Positions 1 to 9,130 of a DNA stretch of 64,000 bases are shown in pieces. The DNA lies in contig NZ_JNLE01000003.1 of assembly GCF_000702945.1 (NCBI RefSeq), positions 3,395,501 to 3,459,500 of the forward strand, given 5' to 3'. The position numbers and the translations under genes are program-made. The notes under the pieces were generated by a model. The model searched no databases. It saw only the letters and a list, made by a program, of their open reading frames with translations, and was not told the DNA's origin. Source of the DNA: Clostridium sp. KNHs205 (GTDB taxonomy: Bacteria > Bacillota > Clostridia > Lachnospirales > Lachnospiraceae). Position 1 is the stretch's first letter. Each line of letters begins with the position of its first letter.

Positions 1-944
1 CTCTTTCAACCAAAGCTTTCCCTGTATTATTTGATAAACCGGTGATGCCGGTTCCTTATACCTCCCAAAGATTCAAAACGAAAAATAAAGGGGATGACGA
101 TAAAGTGTCACAAGCCCTTGCAAAACTTATGGATGAAGACCTTACCTTAAAAGTGGTTAATGATAAGGAGAACAGACAGACGCTGCTCTATGGTATCGGG
201 GATCAGCAGCTTGAGATTGCAGTAACAAAGTTATTTAATAAATACAAAGTTGAAATAGAAATTATGAAACCCAAGGTTCCTTACCGTGAAACTCTGCGTA
301 AGAAAATCAGAGTACAGGGTAAATATAAGAAACAATCAGGGGGACATGGGCAATACGGAGATGTGCATATTGAATTCGAGCCTTCCGGTAATACAGAAGA
401 ACCCTATGTATTCGAGGAGAAGATTTTTGGCGGCTCAGTTCCAAGAAATTACTTTCCGGCAGTAGAAAAAGGTATTGCAGAATGCGTTTTAAAAGGTCCT
501 TTGGCAGGGTATCCGGTAGTAGGGTTAAAGGCTACTTTAGTTGACGGCTCCTATCATCCCGTAGATTCTTCTGAAATGGCTTTTAAAATGGCGACGATTC
601 AGGCTTTTAAACAGGGTTTTCTCTCGGCTTCACCCATTCTTTTAGAGCCTATTGCAACACTTAAGGTGCTGGTACCTGATAAATATACCGGTGATATTAT
701 GGGGGACTTGAATAAGCGAAGAGGAAGAGTACTTGGTATGAATCCTGAAGCCTTAGGAAAACAGGAAATAACAGCCGACATTCCTCTGTCAGAGCTTTAT
801 GGATATTCCACAGACTTAAGATCCATGACCGGTGGTGCAGGTGACTTTTCCTATGAATTCAACCGTTATGAGCAGGCGCCGGGAGATATTCAGCAAAAGG
901 TAATTGATGAAAATGAGAAAGAATTGATGGCTGCCGGTGAATAG
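1..944 (+). CDS. Elongation factor G-like GTPase, C-terminal part (5' end outside window)
   Basis: The reading frame is open from the left edge (first full codon at 3), so this is the 3' part of a longer gene. About 314 residues remain, against roughly 690 for full EF-G. What is left covers domains III to V: the domain IV signature GGHGQYGDVHIEFEP, the following FGGSVPRNYFPAVEKGI segment, and the domain V elongation-factor C-terminus (DLNKRRGRVLGM, then LYGYSTDLRSMTGG). The GTPase domain is not in the window. The wording of domain IV resembles the EF-G paralogue common in clostridia (FusA2-like) more than canonical FusA, and no ribosomal protein genes flank it. A translocation or ribosome-recycling type role is inferred from family only. 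Confidence 0.88.
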   Translation, partial: LSTKAFPVLFDKPVMPVPYTSQRFKTKNKGDDDKVSQALAKLMDEDLTLKVVNDKENRQTLLYGIGDQQLEIAVTKLFNKYKVEIEIMKPKVPYRETLRKKIRVQGKYKKQSGGHGQYGDVHIEFEPSGNTEEPYVFEEKIFGGSVPRNYFPAVEKGIAECVLKGPLAGYPVVGLKATLVDGSYHPVDSSEMAFKMATIQAFKQGFLSASPILLEPIATLKVLVPDKYTGDIMGDLNKRRGRVLGMNPEALGKQEITADIPLSELYGYSTDLRSMTGGAGDFSYEFNRYEQAPGDIQQKVIDENEKELMAAGE

Positions 945-967
945 AAGCTGATTTTCATATACGCCCT

Positions 968-1019
968 AGCTCCGTTACTTTCCGTGAAAGAAACAGGAAA
1001 GTACGGAGCTTTTATTTTG
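968..1019. terminator. Bidirectional intrinsic terminator
   Basis: A stem of about 15 bp with one bulge (AGCTCCGT...ACTTTCC pairing with GGAAAGTACGGAGCT), followed by TTTTATTTT. It lies between the convergent EF-G-like gene and the 54-residue gene on the minus strand and can serve both. Confidence 0.8.
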
Positions 1020-1024
1020 TAAAT

Positions 1025-1189
1025 TTAAGTGTCCTCTTCTTTTGATTGACCGGCAATGGGCTGATAGGCAATTAAAACCACGGGACTTTCCGTTTTCCTA
1101 CTAAGCTCGTTTTCTAAGGTTGTAATTGCCTGTACATCTTCACTGGATATGGATGCAATTGAATAATTCTCATAATAGTTCTTATCCAT
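1025..1189 (-). CDS. Small acidic conserved-looking protein of 54 residues
   Basis: This short ORF starts with ATG at 1189 and reads MDKNYYENYSIAS... to ...AGQSKEEDT. An AGGAG ribosome site sits 8 nt upstream (1198-1202 on the plus strand), which is the main reason to call it real. The middle contains a predicted helix (EDVQAITTLENELSRK) followed by a short hydrophobic strand (PVVLIAYQ). There is no signal peptide or membrane segment. I do not recognise a named family, although helix-then-VVLIAY proteins of this size occur in clostridial genomes. It converges on the EF-G-like gene and shares its terminator. Confidence 0.6.
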   Translation of the reverse strand: MDKNYYENYSIASISSEDVQAITTLENELSRKTESPVVLIAYQPIAGQSKEEDT

Positions 1190-1456
1190 AATTATTACTC
1201 CTTTTTTATTTTAGTATTACCAGATGAAGTCTAATTATTGCGTTATTCAGTAATTATATAAATACTTATTCAGAAATAACAAAATACAATGGCAGTCTTT
1301 TTGCTGACAGATTATTGATATTCGGACAAATACTGCGATTTACCGGCGAATTCATAAATAAAGTTGTCGACGAACGCTTAAAAGTGGGGTATACTTAGTA
1401 GGCGTCATATAAAACATGAAAGCTGATGAAATACCCGATAATAAGCGAGGATATAG

Positions 1457-3661
1457 ATGATAAAAGATTTTTTACCTATTTGCAGAGAAGACATGGATAA
1501 AAGAGGCTGGGAACAGTGTGATTTCGTATACATTACAGGGGATGCCTACGTTGACCATCACTCCTTTGGACCGGCTATTATAAGCAGGGTTCTGGAGAGT
1601 AATGGATTTAAGGTAGGCATCATTGCGCAGCCTGACTGGAAAAATGAAAAGAGTATACAGATTCTAGGAGAGCCAAGACTTGGCTTTTTGGTAAGCGGTG
1701 GCAATATGGATACCATGGTTAACCATTACACCGTTGCTAAAAAGAAGAGAAATATGGATTACTATACTCCCGGAGGCGTTATGGGAAAACGCCCCGACAG
1801 AGCTACCATATGCTACAGTAATCTCATACGTAAGGTTTATAAGAATGCGCCTATTATCATAGGCGGAATAGAAGCCAGCTTAAGAAGGCTGGGACATTAT
1901 GATTACTGGAGTGATACAGTAAAACGTTCTATTCTGCTGGATTCCCAGGCGGATTTATTGTCCTACGGTATGGGAGAACGATCCATTGTAGAAATAGCAG
2001 AAGCCTTAGACAGTGGACTGGCTGTTTCTGATATTACCTTTATAAATGGTACAGTCTATAAAGCCAGAAGCCTTGATTCTGTCTATGATGCAGAGAATCT
2101 CCCGGATTATGCGGAGATTGTGAAAAGTAAATTGGAGTTTGCAAAAAGTTTTAATATACAATACTGCAATACGGATCCCTATTCCGGTAAAAGGCTGGTG
2201 GAGAAATATAAAGAGACAGAGTATGTAGTTCAGAATCCTCCGGCAAAGCCACTGACCCAGGCAGAAATGGACCGTGTATATTCTCTTCCCTATATGAGAG
2301 ATTACCATCCTTCCTATATTCCTTTAGGCGGAATTCCAGCAATTGAGGAATTGAAATTCTCCTTAGTCAGCAACAGGGGATGTTTTGGCGGCTGCAGTTT
2401 CTGTGCCCTTACCTTTCATCAGGGAAGGATTATTCAAACCAGAAGTCATGAATCCATTATGGCTGAGGCGAACCATCTTATATGGGACAAGGATTTTAAG
2501 GGTTATATTAATGATATCGGCGGACCTACAGCTAATTTCCGGCATACTGCCTGTGAAAAGCAGAACACCAAAGGTGCCTGTGTGAATAAGCAGTGCCTTT
2601 TCCCCACACCCTGTAAGAACTTGAAGGTAGATCATAAGGATTATCTTTCATTGTTGAAGAAGCTTAGAGAACTCCCGGGGGTTAAGAAAGTATTTATCCG
2701 TTCCGGTATACGATTTGATTATCTTATAGCGGATAAGGATGAGACCTTTATGAAAGAGCTTTGTGAGCATCATATAAGCGGACAGCTTAAAGTTGCTCCG
2801 GAACATATTAGTGACAGCGTACTTGATCTGATGGGTAAACCGAAAAATGCGGTGTACGAGGATTTCAAAAAGAAGTATAAGAAGACAAATGAAGAACTGG
2901 GTAAGAAGCAGTTCGTAGTACCTTATCTCATGTCCTCACACCCTGGTTCCACTATAAAAGAGGCAATTGCTCTGGCTGAGTATTTAAGAGATTTAGGATA
3001 TATGCCGGAGCAGGTACAGGATTTCTATCCTACACCCTCCACCATATCCACCTGTATGTACTATACCGGCCTGGATCCCAGAAACTTAAAGCAGGTCTAT
3101 GTACCAAAGACACCTCATGAGAAAGCTATGCAGAGAGCATTGATTCAATATCGTAATCCCAAGAACTATGATCTTGTGGAGGAAGCACTGACTTTGGCTG
3201 GAAGGCGGGATTTAATCGGCTTTGATAAAAATTGCCTTATCAAACCCCGAGGTAATGCCTATTCAGGAGCTAGAAAAGAGAAAGGCTCTGACAAACAAGG
3301 GCAGTCCAGAGGAAGAAGCACAGAAAACAGGCAGCAGACAGGCAGCAGAGCCTCAAAGAATCAGCAAACAAAGAACCAGTCAGGTAAAAATCAACAGGAG
3401 AAGAACCAAGCTGCAAAGTATCAGCAGGAGAAGATTCAACCTGCAAGGAACCAACAGAGCAAGAACCAGCAGAGCAAGAATCAACCGAGCAAGAATCAAG
3501 GGGTTAAAAATCAATCTGCTAAGCAGCACACTGTTAATAATCAGACGGTTAAGAACAGGGGAACGCAAAAGTCCGGTATGACAAACAACCGATCTGTCTT
3601 AATGAAGGACAGTAACAAGGGAAATAAGAAACAGGGCCAGAAGTTTGCTAAGAAAAGATAA
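1457..3661 (+). CDS. YgiQ family radical SAM protein with basic Lys-Asn-Gln repeat tail
   Basis: A 734-residue protein of the YgiQ (UPF0313) radical SAM family. The N-terminal domain (residues about 1-300) is followed by the cluster motif CxxxCxxC at Cys309, Cys313 and Cys316, which would bind the [4Fe-4S] cluster that cleaves SAM. The catalytic domain runs to about residue 590. From about residue 600 to the end the protein becomes a low-complexity basic tail with repeated K-N-Q units (QQSKNQ, QPSKNQ and similar). Start ATG follows a GAGG site at 1447. The reaction of this family is not established as far as I know. The gene stands alone with its own 5' region, and the tail suggests nucleic acid or ribosome binding, which is inference. 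Confidence 0.9.
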   Translation: MIKDFLPICREDMDKRGWEQCDFVYITGDAYVDHHSFGPAIISRVLESNGFKVGIIAQPDWKNEKSIQILGEPRLGFLVSGGNMDTMVNHYTVAKKKRNMDYYTPGGVMGKRPDRATICYSNLIRKVYKNAPIIIGGIEASLRRLGHYDYWSDTVKRSILLDSQADLLSYGMGERSIVEIAEALDSGLAVSDITFINGTVYKARSLDSVYDAENLPDYAEIVKSKLEFAKSFNIQYCNTDPYSGKRLVEKYKETEYVVQNPPAKPLTQAEMDRVYSLPYMRDYHPSYIPLGGIPAIEELKFSLVSNRGCFGGCSFCALTFHQGRIIQTRSHESIMAEANHLIWDKDFKGYINDIGGPTANFRHTACEKQNTKGACVNKQCLFPTPCKNLKVDHKDYLSLLKKLRELPGVKKVFIRSGIRFDYLIADKDETFMKELCEHHISGQLKVAPEHISDSVLDLMGKPKNAVYEDFKKKYKKTNEELGKKQFVVPYLMSSHPGSTIKEAIALAEYLRDLGYMPEQVQDFYPTPSTISTCMYYTGLDPRNLKQVYVPKTPHEKAMQRALIQYRNPKNYDLVEEALTLAGRRDLIGFDKNCLIKPRGNAYSGARKEKGSDKQGQSRGRSTENRQQTGSRASKNQQTKNQSGKNQQEKNQAAKYQQEKIQPARNQQSKNQQSKNQPSKNQGVKNQSAKQHTVNNQTVKNRGTQKSGMTNNRSVLMKDSNKGNKKQGQKFAKKR
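3340..3560 (+). repeat. In-frame degenerate repeat coding the KNQ tail
   Basis: Within the YgiQ-family gene the DNA repeats short units such as AGCAAGAACCAGC and AGCAAGAATCAACC, in multiples of three bases, so the frame is kept. The encoded units are K-N-Q with one to three variable residues. Slippage within the array would lengthen or shorten the tail without a frameshift. Confidence 0.7.
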
Positions 3662-3712
3662 GAAGCAGAGAGCAAGCTGTTGGTATGCTTAATAATTAAT
3701 AGAAAACTGAAT

Positions 3713-3796
3713 AAAGAAAGACATATAACCGAATGCCTCAGAGAAACCAGGGGAGGTAAAAGTAGTAAGGCAATATGTCTTTCTTTACAAATCTTT
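3713..3796 (+). terminator. Terminator-like hairpin with 14-bp perfect outer stem and 46-nt loop
   Basis: Arms at 3713-3726 (AAAGAAAGACATAT) and 3773-3786 are exact complements, followed within a few bases by a T8 run. The loop contains a weaker inner stem (TGCC with GGCA). It lies 50 bp after the YgiQ-family stop codon, so it most likely ends that transcript. The long loop is unusual. Confidence 0.55.
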
Positions 3797-3811
3797 TTTT
3801 TAGCTTATCTT

Positions 3812-3946
3812 ACATAAGTTTATCTTGTATAAGTCTATTTTACATAGGACTATTTTACATAGGCCTATTTTACATAAGTTTATCTTATATAAGTCTATTT
3901 TACATAAGCCTATCTTGAATAAGCCTATCTAAAATAAGCCTAATAA
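3812..3946. repeat. Tandem array, 15-bp unit, nine copies
   Basis: Nine consecutive 15-bp units of the form RYATAAGYCTATTTT run from 3812 to 3946 without spacers. Typical variants are ACATAAGTTTATCTT, ACATAGGACTATTTT and ACATAAGCCTATCTT. The array lies in the 505-bp gene-free stretch between the YgiQ-family gene and glcK, and ends 11 bp before the proposed operator of the glcK promoter. No ORF of note crosses it. Confidence 0.9.
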
Positions 3947-3957
3947 TGTAAATAAAA

Positions 3958-4029
3958 GCAATAATCACAATGTATGTACGTTATTTGGACAATTATTACA
4001 TAGTTTTTTGAAGACTTCTTCTTTATACT
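3958..4029 (+). promoter_or_regulatory. Predicted AraC-type operator and promoter of glcK
   Basis: Half-sites GCAAT (3958) and ACAAT (3967) are 9 bp apart. A second pair, ACAA (3989) and ACATAG (3998), is also 9 bp apart, and a TATACT -10 box sits at 4024. This matches the layout at 5466-5537 and 17597-17667, with the same 66-bp or 65-bp distance from first half-site to -10. The sequence between half-sites is not conserved in this copy, so the call rests on geometry. Confidence 0.5.
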
Positions 4030-4166
4030 TAAACAAGATAATTCAAGAAGTTTTTTATGAGTTCCTTCAAAATATTGAAAGTCTGAAATACTTATACGGA
4101 CGGACAGCATAGCTCGTGACACCGGAAAAAAGCTGTAACCGGTGAAGGAAGAGGAGGATTTAAGGA

Positions 4167-5132
4167 ATGAAGTACTTTTTGGGAATCGATTTGGGAGGGA
4201 CTAATCTGGTTGTAGGACTGGTGGATGAAGAATACAAATTACTGGATAAGGATAGTATTCCTACAAGAGCAGGAGGTACCTCTGAGGAACTAATCACAGA
4301 TATGCGTTCCCTTGCTGATCAAATTCTATTAAGAAATAAATTGAAACTTTCAGATATAGAATCGGTTGGTGTAGGTGTTCCGGGCACAGCAAACTGGGAT
4401 ACCGGTATGATTGAGTTTGCTAACAACCTTGCCTTTAGTGATGAACCCTTCTTACCGGTTATTACTGCTGCATTTGAGGGTACGAAAGTATTCTTTGACA
4501 ATGATGCCAATGCAGCTGCCTGGGGTGAATATCTTGCAGGCTCAGCCAGGGGTTCTGATTCCATGGTTATGATTACTCTTGGAACTGGTGTAGGGGGTGG
4601 TATCATCCTGAATGGGAAAATCTTTGAAGGTATCAATTATGCAGCTGGTGAGCTGGGACATATGGTTATCAAAGCAGACGGGAAATACTGTAACTGCGGC
4701 CGCAGAGGATGTTTTGAAGTTTATGCATCCGCAACTGCACTTGTGGAACAGACCAGGGAAGCTATGAGTGAAAATAAGGCATCTGTACTTTGGGAACTTT
4801 GCCAGGGAGAATTAAGTAAGGTTGAAGGTAAGACATTGTTCCAGGGTGTTTCACAAGGTGATAAAACAGCAGAGAAGGTACTTGAGAACTTTATTATCTA
4901 TCTTGGAGCCGGTGTTATAAATATTATTAATATTTTTCAGCCGGATATCATCTGCATCGGCGGCGGAATCAGTAATGCGGGAGATGCACTTGTTGGACCG
5001 CTTAAGGAGATTATTAAGAAAGAAAGTTATTCCAGGACCTCCAAAAAGCAGCCGGAAATTGTTATAGCAACTCTTAATAATGATGCCGGACTCATTGGAG
5101 CAGCAATGCTACATCTTAGTAACGATAATTAA
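4167..5132 (+). CDS. glcK: ROK family sugar kinase (glucokinase type)
   Basis: A 321-residue cytoplasmic kinase of the ROK family, which phosphorylates glucose or related hexoses with ATP. Visible motifs are the N-terminal phosphate loop LGIDLGGTNLVVGLV, the catalytic segment DNDANAAAWGE (residues 111-121, Asp113 the likely base), ITLGTGVGGGI for ATP binding, and the zinc motif CNCGRRGCFE with Cys175, Cys177 and Cys182. An AGGAGGA site precedes the ATG. It is transcribed alone, with a strong terminator after it. Its promoter shares the operator layout of the downstream ABC operon, so it probably phosphorylates a sugar released by that locus. Mannose as well as glucose is possible, since ROK specificity cannot be read from these motifs. 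Confidence 0.9.
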   Translation: MKYFLGIDLGGTNLVVGLVDEEYKLLDKDSIPTRAGGTSEELITDMRSLADQILLRNKLKLSDIESVGVGVPGTANWDTGMIEFANNLAFSDEPFLPVITAAFEGTKVFFDNDANAAAWGEYLAGSARGSDSMVMITLGTGVGGGIILNGKIFEGINYAAGELGHMVIKADGKYCNCGRRGCFEVYASATALVEQTREAMSENKASVLWELCQGELSKVEGKTLFQGVSQGDKTAEKVLENFIIYLGAGVINIINIFQPDIICIGGGISNAGDALVGPLKEIIKKESYSRTSKKQPEIVIATLNNDAGLIGAAMLHLSNDN

Positions 5133-5321
5133 GTCAATAAAGGTATATAATAAATGTTTAAAGCTGATGTAAACACTCTTCATTAAATACAATAGATCCA
5201 GACAGATTCATAGAAGTAACCTTGTAAGATACATTTAAACATTCACTGGCATAAGCTAAAAAGATATGAAAAGATAGAGATTTCTGCAATTGCAGATTAA
5301 AAATTTATTTAATTTATATAT

Positions 5322-5398
5322 AAAACGGTTGAGATAAAATAATGAGTATTAGCAGCAGCTCCTCGCTATTCCATTATTTTATTTCAATCGTTTTTTTT
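5322..5398 (+). terminator. Intrinsic terminator after glcK
   Basis: Arms at 5322-5344 and 5372-5394 form a 23-bp stem with two G-U pairs, followed by T8. The remaining gap before the ABC operon holds the operator described at 5466. Confidence 0.88.
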
Positions 5399-5465
5399 GA
5401 TGTACAAAATATATAAAAATATTTTAAATAGTGAATATAATAGCAACAATATAAACATATAAAAC

Positions 5466-5537
5466 GCAATAAATGCAATATAAAGCTGAAATAAAAGCAA
5501 TTAAAGCATAGATATGGATACTCCGGCTTGTTATAAT
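5466..5537 (+). promoter_or_regulatory. Predicted AraC-type operator and promoter of the ABC/GH38 operon
   Basis: The 19-mer GCAATAAATGCAATATAAA (5466-5484) also occurs exactly at 17597-17615 upstream of the GH105 gene. It contains two GCAAT half-sites 9 bp apart. A second pair, GCAA (5497) and GCATAG (5506), lies 31 bp further on, and TATAAT at 5532 is 26 bp after the start of GCATAG. There is no good -35 hexamer, as expected for an activator site overlapping -35. The start codon of the first gene is at 5574. Confidence 0.72.
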
Positions 5538-5573
5538 CAAACTGTAAATGAACAAGAAGCAGGAGGCAATAAT

Positions 5574-6521
5574 ATGAAGGGCAAGTCCGTATTCAAAAGT
5601 AAAGTGAAGAAAAGAAGAACTGTATCTGTCATAAATTATTTGAGAAATAATTATCAGCTTTATCTGATGTTGGTTTTGCCATTGATATATTTGGCACTTT
5701 TTAAATATAGGCCTATGTTTGGAACCATAGTTGCTTTTAAGAAGTTTAATGTATTTAAAGGAATAATGGACAGTCCCTGGATTGGCTTCAGCCATTTTGA
5801 AGAGACATTTTCATCCATGGATTTCTGGCTTGCACTTAAGAATACCCTAATATTGAATTTTGGCGATATTATAATCGGATTTCCCATACCGATTATCCTG
5901 GCTTTATTTCTATATGAGCTGAACAGTAAGGTTATCAAGAAGTCAACCCAGTTAATCCTATACCTGCCTAATTTTTTTTCCTGGGTTATTATATCCGGTA
6001 TTGTTGCACAGTTGTGTTCAGGCAGCGGATTGATTAACAGCGTTATAACTTCTCTAGGCGGAAATACCATAGAATTTCTTACAGTACCCTGGATATGGCG
6101 GATCGTATACTGGATTTCGGGTGTCTGGCACGGAGCCGGCTACGGTCTGATTATCTATCTTGCTGCACTTACAAGTACCGACCCAAGTTTAAGCGAAGCT
6201 GCTTATATTGATGGTGCGGGCAGATTAAAAAGAATCTGGTCAGTAACTATACCTCAAATTAAAGGAACCATATCCGTAATGCTGATCATGAGCTTGGGAC
6301 AGGTAGTGTCAATCGGTTTTGACAGACCTTTTATGATGTCCAATACAATGGTTAAGGATGCAGCCAATGTAATCAGTACCTATGTATATTCTGTGGGCTT
6401 ACAGTCTGCTCGTTTTGATTTTGCTACTGCAGTGGGATTATTTCAGTCAGTAGTTGGCGTAAGTTTGATTCTGGCCGTAAATACAATTGCTAAGAAAATC
6501 GGAGAGGAAGGAGTTATATAA
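5574..6521 (+). CDS. Carbohydrate ABC transporter permease (LplB type)
   Basis: A 315-residue inner-membrane permease of the MalF-like family, closest in wording to LplB/YteP. Six hydrophobic segments are visible. The EAA loop (EAAYIDGAGRLKRIWSVTIPQI), which contacts the ATPase, lies around residues 205-226. The ATG at 5574 is chosen because AGGAGG lies 7 nt upstream; an in-frame start 60 bp further up has no ribosome site. The stop overlaps the next start by one base. No ATPase gene is present in the locus, which is usual for this group because a shared MsmX-like ATPase is used. The substrate is probably an oligosaccharide released by the co-operonic enzymes. Confidence 0.92.
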   Translation: MKGKSVFKSKVKKRRTVSVINYLRNNYQLYLMLVLPLIYLALFKYRPMFGTIVAFKKFNVFKGIMDSPWIGFSHFEETFSSMDFWLALKNTLILNFGDIIIGFPIPIILALFLYELNSKVIKKSTQLILYLPNFFSWVIISGIVAQLCSGSGLINSVITSLGGNTIEFLTVPWIWRIVYWISGVWHGAGYGLIIYLAALTSTDPSLSEAAYIDGAGRLKRIWSVTIPQIKGTISVMLIMSLGQVVSIGFDRPFMMSNTMVKDAANVISTYVYSVGLQSARFDFATAVGLFQSVVGVSLILAVNTIAKKIGEEGVI

Positions 6522-7387
6522 TGAGCGAGGTTAAGAGTAAATCATCTATGGTATTTCAAGCTGTTGCAGGAGCCCTGTTTGTCATAATAACAATTATAAC
6601 TTTAATTCCTATCCTGCGTGTACTTGCAGTTTCTCTAAGTTCCAAAGGAGCGATTCTCTCCGGTAAAGTGCTGGTCTATCCTGTTCAGCTCACCTTTGAA
6701 GCTTACCAGAAGGTGTTTGGAAACAGTAACTTTGTAAACTCATTTCTATTTACTATATTATTGACTGCCGGATATACCGCAGTGTGCATGACCATGACAA
6801 TTTTAGCTGCTTATCCTTTATCTAAGAAGGGCTTAAGAGGCGGTGGATTTATTATGACATTGTTTGTTCTGACGATGTATTTTGATCCCGGTACCATACC
6901 AAATTACTTGAATGTAAAAAGCCTGGGGCTGATTGATACTGTCTGGGCATTGATAATACCGGGTGCTTTAAGTGCTTATAACCTGATAATAATGAGAAGT
7001 TTCTTCCGGGGAATTGACAGCTCGCTGTATGAATCCGCTTATATTGACGGCTGCTCCCAGTGGAAATCCCTGTTTAAGATAGCCATACCTTTAGCGGTTC
7101 CGGCAGTAGCCACCTTAAGTCTTTTTTATGCAGTAAGCCGCTGGAACGGTATCAGCGATGTATTGTATTACATAAATAATTCAGAACTTTATACCGTTCA
7201 GATGAAACTAAAACAAATGATAGATTCTGTTAAGATATCCCTGGAAGAAGGAAAGACCTCTCAGCTGATTGCCGACAACATCAAATCTGCCAGTATCGTT
7301 ATATCCATGACCCCCATGATGATTGCATATCCCTTTATTCAGAAGTATTTTACCAAGGGAATCATGTTAGGAGCTGTAAAAGGCTAG
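6521..7387 (+). CDS. Carbohydrate ABC transporter permease (LplC/YtcP type)
   Basis: A 288-residue partner permease of the MalG-like family, with six hydrophobic segments and its own EAA loop (ESAYIDGCSQWKSLFKIAIPLAVP) around residues 175-200. It begins inside the stop codon of the preceding permease (TAATG), so the two are translationally coupled and form the heterodimeric channel. The C-terminus ends KYFTKGIMLGAVKG, typical of this family. It is followed after 79 bp by the binding protein. Confidence 0.92.
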   Translation: MSEVKSKSSMVFQAVAGALFVIITIITLIPILRVLAVSLSSKGAILSGKVLVYPVQLTFEAYQKVFGNSNFVNSFLFTILLTAGYTAVCMTMTILAAYPLSKKGLRGGGFIMTLFVLTMYFDPGTIPNYLNVKSLGLIDTVWALIIPGALSAYNLIIMRSFFRGIDSSLYESAYIDGCSQWKSLFKIAIPLAVPAVATLSLFYAVSRWNGISDVLYYINNSELYTVQMKLKQMIDSVKISLEEGKTSQLIADNIKSASIVISMTPMMIAYPFIQKYFTKGIMLGAVKG

Positions 7388-7466
7388 CGCGCAGAGGAGT
7401 ATTTTAACCGTATCATAAGCGGTTAATATAAATTTAGCAAAAACAATATGTAAATGGAGGAAAAGT

Positions 7467-9068
7467 ATGTTTAATAAGAGTTTTATGAAATTTACTGGCT
7501 TACTCTTAATTGCAGCAATGCTTACCGGTTGTGGTTCAAAATCAAATAACAATTCAACCCCCACCGACGCTGCTGCTAAAAATGAAAGTACCGAAGCCAA
7601 AGGGGATGGCAAAACGGAAGAAATTAAAGTTATGATATGGGACCGCGGAACAGCAGCACCGGGAACAACAAATGAAGAAAATGCGTTGACAAAATGGATA
7701 CAGGAGCAGGTACTGGCAGAATGCAATGTCAAAGTGACCTATATGGCTGTCCCCAGATCAGGTTCTGATGATAAGTTAAATGTTATGATGGCAGGCGGGA
7801 ATGCTCCTGATATCGTATTCACTTATGACCAGAGTATTTTCGGTAATTATGCATCAAACGGAGGACTTGCTGACTTAACAGAGGCTTTGGCCAGTAACGG
7901 TGGAACCATTAACGAGACTATTGGAAACATTCAGTACATGGGACAGCTCGATGGGAAGCAGTATGCAATTATGAAAAGAAGAGGATTACAGGTTCCAAGA
8001 CATGTGGGATATATCAGAAAGGATTGGCTGGATGCTCTTGGCATGAAGGTTCCCACCAACAAAGAAGAACTATTTCAGGCACTAAAAGCATTTAAAGAGA
8101 AGAATCCCGGCAATGTAAGTAAAGTAATTCCCTGGGCAATGGGCGGCACATCGGATACGGAAATGTTCTATCTGAATTTTATCGGCTCCTATGTACCTGC
8201 TTTATCAGAGGAAGATGCTTATGTATATTCTGAGAATTTTAAGATATTTGCAGACGGTGCTGTTAATGGGATCAGACAGATGAATGCCCTGTATAATGAA
8301 GGGCTGATAACTCCTGACTTTGCAACAGATACCAGCAATGATATCTTTGTTCAGGACGTTACAGCAGGAAATGCGGGTTTCATTCTGGTAGACAGTACCA
8401 ATCCTTTCGGATGGATTCCGGTATTAAAATCCAATGTTGAAAATGCAGAACTGGTTCCCTTGAACTGCTTTGACACACCGGAAGGAAATTACCTGAATCC
8501 TACAGAACCCTTATATGGTATGTATATTATGGTACCTGAAACCAGTTCGGCCAAAGCAGGTGCCTGCGTGAAATACCTAAACTGGCTGGCTGATCCTGTA
8601 AATGCAGAAAATGTAGCTTATTCGCCCGATCACACAAGAGATGAAGCCGGAGTTCCTCTGTATTTAAAAGAGGAGGAACTGAATGAAGCCGGATATCCCG
8701 GAAATCTGGGAGATTATAACATTGTGAATGACCATCTTGAGTATGTAAATAACAAAGAAGGCGTAGTTGCTGCCTGGTCTACAGGAAGTGATTGGGCTAC
8801 AACGGACTGGTACAATAATCTTTACGATGTTATGAATACGGATATGTATCTGTATCCTACTTATCCGGTTGTGCTGGAATCAGAGGCAACTTATATTTCT
8901 AACCTGAAAACCATGTCCATCGAATATGTTTATAAATTAATCAGCTGCCCTGCCAGTGAATTTGATTCACTTCAGGTATCAGAATATGATAGACTTGTAA
9001 AAGCCGGACTTGAAAAGGTATTTGATGACCGGCGAACCTATTATCAGGAAAATGTCGCAGGTAAGTAA
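7467..9068 (+). CDS. Extracellular sugar-binding lipoprotein of the ABC importer (LplA type)
   Basis: A 533-residue solute-binding lipoprotein. The signal peptide ends in the lipobox LTGC (Cys22), which would be lipidated, and a Ser/Thr/Asn-rich linker follows. The length and the motifs around MAGGNAPDIVFTYD fit the large binding proteins paired with LplB/LplC permeases, which usually bind oligosaccharides from complex polysaccharides. GGAGG lies 7 nt upstream of the ATG. Being last of the three transport genes fits its usual place. The ligand cannot be read from sequence. Confidence 0.92.
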   Translation: MFNKSFMKFTGLLLIAAMLTGCGSKSNNNSTPTDAAAKNESTEAKGDGKTEEIKVMIWDRGTAAPGTTNEENALTKWIQEQVLAECNVKVTYMAVPRSGSDDKLNVMMAGGNAPDIVFTYDQSIFGNYASNGGLADLTEALASNGGTINETIGNIQYMGQLDGKQYAIMKRRGLQVPRHVGYIRKDWLDALGMKVPTNKEELFQALKAFKEKNPGNVSKVIPWAMGGTSDTEMFYLNFIGSYVPALSEEDAYVYSENFKIFADGAVNGIRQMNALYNEGLITPDFATDTSNDIFVQDVTAGNAGFILVDSTNPFGWIPVLKSNVENAELVPLNCFDTPEGNYLNPTEPLYGMYIMVPETSSAKAGACVKYLNWLADPVNAENVAYSPDHTRDEAGVPLYLKEEELNEAGYPGNLGDYNIVNDHLEYVNNKEGVVAAWSTGSDWATTDWYNNLYDVMNTDMYLYPTYPVVLESEATYISNLKTMSIEYVYKLISCPASEFDSLQVSEYDRLVKAGLEKVFDDRRTYYQENVAGK

Positions 9069-9080
9069 TAAATGGAATAA

Positions 9081-9112
9081 CAATGAGGCGGCAGATGCTG
9101 TCTCATTGTTTT
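9081..9112 (+). terminator. Short hairpin between binding protein and PHP gene
   Basis: CAATGAG (9081-9087) pairs with CTCATTG (9102-9108), followed by TTTTG. It is short and lies 22 bp before the next start codon, so partial attenuation or mRNA 3' end protection of the highly expressed binding-protein message is more likely than full termination. Confidence 0.45.
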
Positions 9113-9130
9113 GCAGAAAAGAGGTACATC

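Noticed and set aside
3222..3581. Plus-strand 119-residue basic ORF and minus-strand Leu-rich ORF
   Set aside because: Both are shadow frames of the repetitive tail of the YgiQ-family gene.
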